Of a stretch of DNA of 33,969 nt, positions 1 through 5,925 are shown one piece after another. Every line of letters starts with the position of its first letter. The stretch's first letter is position 1. The notes beneath the pieces were generated by a model. The model had not been told where the DNA came from. It did not search any database and saw nothing but the letters and a program-made list of their open reading frames with translations. Made by a program: the position numbers and the translations under genes. The stretch lies in assembly GCA_964602055.1 (NCBI GenBank), contig CAZRPU010000017.1, forward strand, positions 1 through 33,969, read 5' to 3'. This stretch comes from JACPLA01 sp964602055. Its GTDB lineage: Bacteria > Bacteroidota > Ignavibacteria > UBA10030.

Positions 1-57
1 CAGTTACCGGCAATGACTTTTGAGCGCATGGAGTTGATTGGTTAGTGATGAGTTTTG
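1..57. other. Window edge, no gene recognised
   Basis: This short stretch precedes the heptamer repeat at the 3' side of gatB. I see no convincing reading frame, hairpin or promoter. It may be spacer or the edge of a gene lying outside the window. Confidence 0.3.
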
Positions 58-127
58 GTTTCGGGTTTCGAGTTTCGGGTTTCGGGTTTCGAGTTTCGGG
101 TTTCGGGTTTCAGGTTTCGGGTTTCTG
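58..127. repeat. Tandem heptamer repeat (GTTTCGG/GTTTCGA), ten units
   Basis: Ten consecutive 7-bp units start at 58, 65, 72, 79, 86, 93, 100, 107, 114 and 121. Seven of them alternate as GTTTCGG, GTTTCGA, GTTTCGG, so a 21-bp higher-order period lies on top of the 7-bp one. The unit at 107-113 is GTTTCAG, and read on the minus strand it supplies the TGA stop of gatB at 110-112. The last residues of GatB (KPET) are therefore encoded by the repeat. The unit at 121-127 is GTTTCTG and the pattern then decays. A degenerate copy in the same orientation lies at 1582-1631, on the other side of gatB. Function is unknown. Confidence 0.9.
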
Positions 128-1573
128 TTTCTCGATCTGTTTCTTCAAAATATCGTTTACACTCTTTGGGTTCGCTCTTCCTTGCATGGCCTTCATTGTT
201 TCCCCGACAAGGTAGCCGTAGACCTGGCGCTTTCCGCCGAGATATTCCTTCACCTGGCTCTGATTCTCCCGAAGAATCTTTGCAACCGCAGATTCAATCG
301 ATCTTTCATCGGAAATCTGTCCGAGCCCGTCCCGCTCGACCATGGTTCGCGGAGAGTCCTGGGAAGTGAGCATTCGTTCAAAGATTTCCTTCGCGATTCT
401 GCCGCTGATCGTTTGGTCGACAATGAGATTCATCAATTCAGCAAGGCGCGGCGGACGAATGGGGAATTCCCCGACCTTGTAGTGTTCTTCTTTGATAACG
501 TGCAGTACTTCTGTCATGATCCAATTACTTGCCATCTTGAATGTCTCTGCATTCTTCACCAGAAGGTGCGAGAGTACCTCTTCGAAGTAATCGGCCAATT
601 CCTTTTCCCCCGTGAGAATATCGGCGTCATATTTTGGAACGGAGAGTTCCCTGACATACCGATCCCGCCGGCTGGAAGGAAATTCCGGCAACTCCCGCCG
701 CACACGCTCGATCCACTCCTTCTCGACAACGACGGGAACGAGGTCCGGTTCGGGGAAGTACCGATAGTCGTGCGCTTCCTCCTTCGACCGCAAGGAGACG
801 GCAACTCCTTTCGAGGCATCCCACTGCAGGGTTTCCTGAACGATCTCGCCGCCGCTCTCGATCACTGCAATCTGCCGATGGATTTCAAACTCCAGTGCTT
901 TTTCCACAAAGCGAAAGGAATTCAGGTTTTTCAATTCCGTTTTTGTGCCAAAGGTTGTCTCACCGGCGGGCCGCACCGAAACGTTCGCGTCACACCGGAG
1001 GCTTCCCTCTTCCATATTCCCGTTGCAGATTCCAAGGTACGTGACAATCTGCCGGATCTTGGATAGGTACTGATAGGCTTCATGAGGCGAATGGAGATCG
1101 GGTTCGCTCACTATTTCAATCAGAGGGACTCCGCAACGATTGACATCGACCAACGTGGAGCGATCGATATCGTGGATGAGTTTCCCGGCATCCTCTTCCA
1201 TGTGGATGCGGTTGATGCCGACACTCTTTTTCGTTCCATCCTTCAATTCAATTTCCACGGAACCGTGCGCGCAGATGGGATTCTCGTACTGAGAGATCTG
1301 GTACCCTTTCGGAAGGTCTGGGTAGAAGTAGTTCTTTCGCGCAAAGACCGATCTTTGTGCAATCGTGCAGCCCGTAGCCAGCCCCATGCGGAGGACGAAC
1401 TCCACGACACGGGCATTCAGTACAGGAAGAATTCCGGGAAGACCGAGGCAGACCGGGCAAACGTTTGAATTCGGTTCCTCGCCAAACATCGTGGAGCATC
1501 CGCAGAATGCTTTGGAGCGTGTCAGCAACTGCGCATGCACTTCGAGGCCGATGACGGGTTCGTATGATTGCAC
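110..1573 (-). CDS. gatB: Asp/Glu-tRNA amidotransferase subunit B (GatB)
   Basis: GatB is the kinase/transamidase subunit of GatCAB, the cytoplasmic complex that converts misacylated Glu-tRNA(Gln) and/or Asp-tRNA(Asn) to the cognate amidated form. The 487-residue product has the usual family length. It opens with the hallmark GLEVHAQL (residues 9-16) and a four-cysteine zinc-type cluster (C24, C26, C39, C42, in FCGC and CPVCLGLPG), continues with the HMEEDAGKL motif, and ends in a helical YqeY-like tRNA-binding tail. The start is GTG at 1571-1573, which gives the conserved N-terminus, but no good Shine-Dalgarno is visible because the upstream spacer is made of repeat units. gatA and gatC are not in the window. 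The stop codon and last four residues lie inside the heptamer array at 58-127. Confidence 0.96.
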   Translation of the reverse strand: MQSYEPVIGLEVHAQLLTRSKAFCGCSTMFGEEPNSNVCPVCLGLPGILPVLNARVVEFVLRMGLATGCTIAQRSVFARKNYFYPDLPKGYQISQYENPICAHGSVEIELKDGTKKSVGINRIHMEEDAGKLIHDIDRSTLVDVNRCGVPLIEIVSEPDLHSPHEAYQYLSKIRQIVTYLGICNGNMEEGSLRCDANVSVRPAGETTFGTKTELKNLNSFRFVEKALEFEIHRQIAVIESGGEIVQETLQWDASKGVAVSLRSKEEAHDYRYFPEPDLVPVVVEKEWIERVRRELPEFPSSRRDRYVRELSVPKYDADILTGEKELADYFEEVLSHLLVKNAETFKMASNWIMTEVLHVIKEEHYKVGEFPIRPPRLAELMNLIVDQTISGRIAKEIFERMLTSQDSPRTMVERDGLGQISDERSIESAVAKILRENQSQVKEYLGGKRQVYGYLVGETMKAMQGRANPKSVNDILKKQIEKQKPET

Positions 1574-1581
1574 GGTGTACG

Positions 1582-1635
1582 GTTTCGGGTTTCCGTGTTA
1601 CGAGTTTCGGGTTTACGGTTGAGAGTTTCGGTTTA
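1582..1635. repeat. Degenerate heptamer repeat between sucC and gatB
   Basis: Units resembling GTTTCGG start at 1582, 1589, 1597, 1604, 1611, 1618 and 1625, so the 7-bp phase is kept except for one inserted base near 1596. Exact GTTTCGG copies occur at 1582, 1604 and 1625. The array fills almost the whole spacer between sucC and gatB and runs into the sucC stop codon (1633-1635). It has the same orientation as the array at 58-127 but is more diverged. It occupies the place where a gatB ribosome-binding site would normally be. Confidence 0.8.
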
Positions 1636-2796
1636 TGCTGCGATCGCCTGCGTTACTTTCTCCGCCGCCTCCTTCAGACTATCTGCAACCCGGAAGCTGA
1701 GGCCGGAATGTTTCAGAATTTCTGCAGCAAGGTCCGCGTTGGTTCCTGCCAGTCGCACAACAATGGGAACATGAACGTCGACATTTTTCGCAGCCTCGAC
1801 AACTCCGGTTGCCACGCGATCACACCGCACGATTCCTCCAAAAATATTGATCAGAACCGCTTTCACGTGCAGATCCTTCAAGATAATGCGGAATCCTGCT
1901 TCGACCGTTTGAGCGCTTGCGCCGCCCCCGACATCGAGAAAGTTCGCCGGCATTCCCCCCGCGAGCTTGATGATATCCATCGTCGCCATGGCAAGGCCGG
2001 CACCGTTGACCATGCAGCCCACGTTCCCGTCGAGCTTGATGTAATTCAGATTCGACGCTGATGCCTCCACTTCGAGCGGATCCTCCTCGTCGAGGTCGCG
2101 CATTTCCAGAATATCCTTGTGACGATAGAGGGCATTGTCGTCGAAATTCATCTTCGCATCGAGCGCGAGCACTCCACCCTCTTTGGTGATCACGAGGGGA
2201 TTGATCTCGGCCAGCGATGCGTCCGTGGCTTCATACGCCTGATAGAGAGCCGTCAGAAACCGCACGCCATTCTTGAATGCGTCGCCGGTCAGCCCCAGGC
2301 CGAAACAGAGGCTGCGCGCCTGGAAGGCCTGAAATCCCACTCCCGGATCCACCGCCGCCTTGAGAATCTTCTCGGGGCTTTCCGCTGCGACTTTTTCGAT
2401 CTCCACCCCGCCTTCCGTCGACGCCATGACGACATTTTGAGACCGCGCCCTGTCGAGGGTGATGCCGACATAGAGCTCGCGTTCGATATTCATACCCTGC
2501 TCGACCAGGAGCCGCTTCACGATTCTCCCTTCAGGACCCGTCTGATGCGTCACCAGATTCATCCCGAGGATTTCGCCGGCCCGCTGGCGGACTTCTTCGA
2601 GACTCCGCGCCAGCTTGACGCCTCCGCCCTTTCCTCTCCCCCCGGCGTGAATCTGCGCTTTCACTACCCAAACGCTCCCGCCGATCGCTTCAGCGGCCCG
2701 TACCGCTTCATCGACTGAGAATGCGACCTGCCCGTGTGGAACAGGTACGCCGTATTTTTTCAGAATCTCTTTGCCCTGATATTCATGAATTTTCAT
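1633..2796 (-). CDS. sucC: Succinyl-CoA synthetase (ADP-forming) beta subunit (SucC)
   Basis: SucC is the ATP-grasp subunit of succinate-CoA ligase (succinyl-CoA + ADP + Pi to succinate + CoA + ATP) in the TCA cycle. The 387-residue product has the family length. It starts with the typical MKIHEYQGKEILKKYG, has the nucleotide-binding segment with VVKAQIHAGGRGKGGG, and in the C-terminal CoA-ligase domain shows FLDVGGGAS and LINIFGGIVRCD. I chose ATG at 2794-2796 because GAGGAG at 2802-2807 sits 5 nt upstream. A GTG two codons earlier (2800-2802) overlaps that site and is unlikely. The alpha-subunit gene sucD is not adjacent, although the two are commonly paired, so it must be elsewhere. The gene lies between rocA and gatB, all on the minus strand. 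Confidence 0.96.
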   Translation of the reverse strand: MKIHEYQGKEILKKYGVPVPHGQVAFSVDEAVRAAEAIGGSVWVVKAQIHAGGRGKGGGVKLARSLEEVRQRAGEILGMNLVTHQTGPEGRIVKRLLVEQGMNIERELYVGITLDRARSQNVVMASTEGGVEIEKVAAESPEKILKAAVDPGVGFQAFQARSLCFGLGLTGDAFKNGVRFLTALYQAYEATDASLAEINPLVITKEGGVLALDAKMNFDDNALYRHKDILEMRDLDEEDPLEVEASASNLNYIKLDGNVGCMVNGAGLAMATMDIIKLAGGMPANFLDVGGGASAQTVEAGFRIILKDLHVKAVLINIFGGIVRCDRVATGVVEAAKNVDVHVPIVVRLAGTNADLAAEILKHSGLSFRVADSLKEAAEKVTQAIAA

Positions 2797-2801
2797 AGAC
2801 A

Positions 2802-2807
2802 CTCCTC
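2802..2807 (-). promoter_or_regulatory. Ribosome-binding site deciding the sucC start
   Basis: On the minus strand this reads GAGGAG, followed by a 5-nt spacer and the ATG at 2794-2796. It overlaps an upstream in-frame GTG, which excludes that codon as the main start. Confidence 0.75.
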
Positions 2808-2833
2808 ATTGTTCACGCAGCAGTTTCTCCGCC

Positions 2834-2854
2834 GATTCTCGATTTCCGATTTCC
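2834..2854. repeat. Short heptamer remnant between rocA and sucC
   Basis: Three 7-bp units, GATTCTC, GATTTCC and GATTTCC, follow each other in the 89-bp spacer between rocA and sucC. Composition and period resemble the GTTTCGG arrays on either side of gatB, and the strand orientation is the same. It may be a decayed relative or a chance low-complexity run. Confidence 0.4.
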
Positions 2855-2885
2855 ACCCCACGTTTCTCCGGTCGCCGCTCTTCCG

Positions 2886-4442
2886 TTACTTCACCTTCTC
2901 CGCTATCGATTTTGCCTGAAGGAAGAGAAGAAGGTAATCCCGGCCGCCCGCTTTGGAATCGGTTCCCGACATGTTAAAGCCGCCGAAAGGATGGATTCCT
3001 ACAAAGGCCCCTGTGATCTTTCGGTTGATATAGAAATTGCCAACGTGAAAGACCTTCTTTGCTTTTTCAATCTTCTTCCTGTTCTTCGTCCAAACACCAC
3101 CTGTCAGTCCGAATTCAGTGTCATTGGCAATTTCGAGCGCGTTATCGAAGTCACGCGCCTTGATGATGGCGAGAACAGGACCGAAGATCTCCTCTTGTGC
3201 TATCGTTGCCTTGGGATCGACGTCGGCGATAACCGTCGCATGCACAAAACTTCCCGTATCGGGGCCCTTCTTTCCTCCCGCAACAAGTCGCCCTCCTTCC
3301 TGAATTCCCTTCTGGATATAGCCCATGATTTTTTCCTGGGCGCCGCGGTTGATCACGGGACCCATGAAGTTGCCGGGGTCTTCCGCTGCTCCTACTTTGA
3401 TTTTCTCCGCTTTCGCTTTCACCAGGTCCACAAACCGATCGTAGACTTTTTCGACAACAATTGCCCGCGATGCCGCCGAACATTTCTGTCCCTGAAAGCC
3501 AAATGCGGAAGCGATCGTCGCCTGGGCAGCAGCTTCCAGGTCGGTTTGATCGTCAATGACAATCGCATCCTTCCCTCCCATTTCGGCGACCACCCTTTTC
3601 AACCAGCGCTGACCGGGCTGAACTTTTGCGGCAAGTTCGTTGATATGGATGCCCACTTCCTTCGAACCGGTAAACGACACGAAGCGCGTCTTGGGATGAG
3701 CAACCATCGTGTCGCCAACGGCCCCTCCAGGGCCCGTCACAAAGTTGATGACGCCATCGGGAAGACCGGCCTCGCGCATGAGGTCGACGAACATCCATCC
3801 GGTCAACGGCGAGTCGCTTGAGGGCTTCAGGACAACCGTATTGCCGGTGACGATGGCAGCGGAGGTCATTCCGGCAAGAATCGCCAGGGCGAAATTCCAT
3901 GGAGGAACGACCACGCCGGCACCAAGGGGAATATAAACAAGTTCGTTTCTTTCCTGAGGATGCTTGACCAGAGGCTGGGGAGCAGCGTACCGGAGCATCT
4001 CACGGCCGTAGAATTCCATGAAATCAATCGCTTCGGCGGTATCCGCGTCCGCTTCAGGCCATGTCTTTCCCACTTCGTACACCATCACGGCGCTGAACTC
4101 GTGCTTCCGCTTCCTGAGATTCTTTGCGGCCTTGAAGAGATATTCGGCCCGTTTCTTCGGTTCGACGGATTTCCACTTTTCGAAGGCACCGGCCGCTGTT
4201 TCGACCGCACGCGATGCCATGGCTGCATCCGCCTTTTGAAAGACCCCGACAACCTGGGATGTGTTTGAGGGATTGAAGGACCGAAGCTTCTCGGTCGTGG
4301 TAAGCTTCTCACCACCGATGATGATCGGGTATTCTTTCCCCAGGGCCGCGCGGACCGTGGCCAGCGCTTGTTCCATGGCTTTTCTGTTTGCAGGCTTGGA
4401 AAAATCGGTGAGTGGTTCATTCTTGAATTTTGAGATGGACAT
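2886..4442 (-). CDS. rocA: 1-pyrroline-5-carboxylate dehydrogenase (RocA/PruA type)
   Basis: This NAD(P)-dependent aldehyde dehydrogenase oxidises L-glutamate gamma-semialdehyde (from P5C) to glutamate, the second step of proline and arginine catabolism. The 518-residue length matches single-domain RocA enzymes. Visible motifs: PPWNFALAI near residue 180, cofactor-loop FTGSKEVG (257-264), general base E287 in VVAEMGGKDA, and catalytic C321 in GQKCSAASRA, followed by QEEIFGPVLA and PFGGFNMSG. The start is ATG at 4440-4442, with GAGGA at 4448-4452 and a 5-nt spacer. No proline dehydrogenase gene is adjacent. It probably has its own promoter (4484-4492). Confidence 0.96.
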   Translation of the reverse strand: MSISKFKNEPLTDFSKPANRKAMEQALATVRAALGKEYPIIIGGEKLTTTEKLRSFNPSNTSQVVGVFQKADAAMASRAVETAAGAFEKWKSVEPKKRAEYLFKAAKNLRKRKHEFSAVMVYEVGKTWPEADADTAEAIDFMEFYGREMLRYAAPQPLVKHPQERNELVYIPLGAGVVVPPWNFALAILAGMTSAAIVTGNTVVLKPSSDSPLTGWMFVDLMREAGLPDGVINFVTGPGGAVGDTMVAHPKTRFVSFTGSKEVGIHINELAAKVQPGQRWLKRVVAEMGGKDAIVIDDQTDLEAAAQATIASAFGFQGQKCSAASRAIVVEKVYDRFVDLVKAKAEKIKVGAAEDPGNFMGPVINRGAQEKIMGYIQKGIQEGGRLVAGGKKGPDTGSFVHATVIADVDPKATIAQEEIFGPVLAIIKARDFDNALEIANDTEFGLTGGVWTKNRKKIEKAKKVFHVGNFYINRKITGAFVGIHPFGGFNMSGTDSKAGGRDYLLLFLQAKSIAEKVK

Positions 4443-4483
4443 GAGATTCCTCGCGGGTAGAACTGAAGGTATGAGAAAGCTTT

Positions 4484-4492
4484 AGTATATCA
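4484..4492 (-). promoter_or_regulatory. Putative extended -10 promoter of rocA
   Basis: The minus strand reads TGATATACT, an extended -10 (TG-n-TATACT, five of six matches to TATAAT). The hexamer 17 bp upstream (TAGATT) is only a weak -35. The predicted start lies about 35 nt before the rocA ATG. This is the only promoter-like element seen in the 110-bp gap between the preceding operon and rocA. Confidence 0.35.
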
Positions 4493-4552
4493 GAAAATTG
4501 CCAAAAAATCTACAACAACCGCCTGAGGGGCGAGCACAATCGTGGTCATCAA

Positions 4553-5902
4553 TCAAAAGAATCGATAGTTCAAACCGAAGCTGACATCCATGGCTCTTGC
4601 AAGTTCACGGAATCGCATCCCGGAGGTTAAAATGCGGTTGCGTTCATCAAGCGTGTATGACGTTCTCGCACTGAAGTTGATCCGGTCTTCGAGAAAAAAC
4701 AACAGGAGCAAGGAAGCGTTCACATCCGTATTCTTCGTTTCGGGATTGAAGAGGCTTCCACTCCTCGTCCAGTCATTGGTCCGCAGGTAAGAGGCTTCCA
4801 TGCGGCCCTGAATTCTTTCACCAAATTCATAGGAAAATATCCATCGCACGGTGAGCTCCATAAAGCGGTCCTGGCGTGCAAACAAACCGAAGCGGGTATC
4901 GACCCTCAAGAGCGTATGAGCCTCAAGAGACAGATCGTGACCAATCTCTCCGGTCACCATCAGATTGTCCGATCGCCTCTTGTCCCTGTTTGACACAGAA
5001 GACGCAATGTATTCGTACTGGGAGGAATAATGTTCCATCCCCACCTGAATCCTCCATCCAAAGCGCCTCGGTTCGATTTGCTCTGCGAGTACTTCGACCG
5101 TGCGGAGGACGGCATACGCGGCCAGACCGGACCTTTCGACCAATCCCATCGCTTCCATGGATTCAAACAAATCGCCCATCAGGAATTTTGTGTGCCGCTC
5201 ATGTTTTCCCTTGTATTCCTCCGTACGGGCATAGACGTGAACGAGCGCAAGAACCTCATTGCGTTCAGGTTCGCGCAAGAGTACGCCGTCTTCCCTCAGT
5301 TTTTCCAGAATTCTCAGAACGGCGAAGACCGGGAGGCCGTCCCTCATCTTTCCAAATCCCAGCCCGATGCCAGCCCTCACTTGATAATCACGAGTCCTGT
5401 CGCTCTCCCTCACGCTCGTCGCAAGTACGGTGTCGTGAAATTCCTGGGAACTCGAGAAAAAACTATATGAGCCCCGGCCGTCGAACGAGCCGAAGAGATA
5501 CCACTTCCCGGGGTCGCTTGAGACAGACCCCGACCATGCAGCCCGAATGTCGGACCTTTCGCTTTTTGCCGTCCGCTTGGTCTGGCGTCCTGCGCCGTCT
5601 TCAGTCCTGGCGTATTTCGAAGAACTGAGACTGCCTCCCAATGACACATAGATGGAGTGTTCTGATTCCTCCGACGAAGCGAGCATTTGATAAATCGGAA
5701 TGACGCTGAACATCTGGGATTGCGACGTGGAGGAAAACGGTCCCTGATCCTGATTCAGATGACCGGCGGAACCGTAGAAATTCCCGGTGAAGCGTTCGAA
5801 GAAGGTGGTGGGAATGCGGAAATCGCTGATGCGCAGCGGTTGGGCCGGAAGAATCGTGTGAAGGCACGCTCCGGCGACGATGCAACAAAGAATTGATTTC
5901 AT
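4553..5902 (-). CDS. Outer-membrane beta-barrel protein with helical insert, function unknown
   Basis: The 449-residue product begins with a Sec signal peptide (MKSILCCIVAGACLHTILPA) and ends in YRFF, the terminal aromatic expected of a BAM-assembled barrel. Most of it alternates polar and hydrophobic residues in amphipathic strands. Roughly residues 190-290 are instead alpha-helical and charged, with leucine-rich stretches such as AVLRILEKLREDGVL, so a helical insert interrupts the strands. The start is ATG at 5900-5902; a GTG directly before it is an alternative, and a GGGGG run lies just upstream. It is the last gene of the salvage operon, about 20 bp after the NagZ fusion, which suggests an envelope role linked to that pathway. 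I do not recognise a named family and assign no function. Confidence 0.75.
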   Translation of the reverse strand: MKSILCCIVAGACLHTILPAQPLRISDFRIPTTFFERFTGNFYGSAGHLNQDQGPFSSTSQSQMFSVIPIYQMLASSEESEHSIYVSLGGSLSSSKYARTEDGAGRQTKRTAKSERSDIRAAWSGSVSSDPGKWYLFGSFDGRGSYSFFSSSQEFHDTVLATSVRESDRTRDYQVRAGIGLGFGKMRDGLPVFAVLRILEKLREDGVLLREPERNEVLALVHVYARTEEYKGKHERHTKFLMGDLFESMEAMGLVERSGLAAYAVLRTVEVLAEQIEPRRFGWRIQVGMEHYSSQYEYIASSVSNRDKRRSDNLMVTGEIGHDLSLEAHTLLRVDTRFGLFARQDRFMELTVRWIFSYEFGERIQGRMEASYLRTNDWTRSGSLFNPETKNTDVNASLLLLFFLEDRINFSARTSYTLDERNRILTSGMRFRELARAMDVSFGLNYRFF

Positions 5903-5925
5903 CACAAACCCCCGGGGGAAACCTG

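Noticed and set aside
58..121. Telomere-like or stable G-quadruplex element
   Set aside because: GGG runs alternate with 4- and 11-nt loops, too irregular to claim a stable quadruplex; no other end-of-replicon feature is seen.
58..127. CRISPR array
   Set aside because: Repeats are 7 bp in direct tandem with no spacers and no cas genes nearby.
38..1066. 342-codon plus-strand open frame opposite gatB, starting with repeating VSGFGF-like residues
   Set aside because: The N-terminus is only the translated heptamer array and the rest is antisense to the clearly conserved gatB; no family features.
4510..4552. Terminator of the salvage operon on the minus strand
   Set aside because: Only a CGCC/GGCG four-base stem with a 5-nt loop is seen and the T-run is about 10 nt away; too weak to call.
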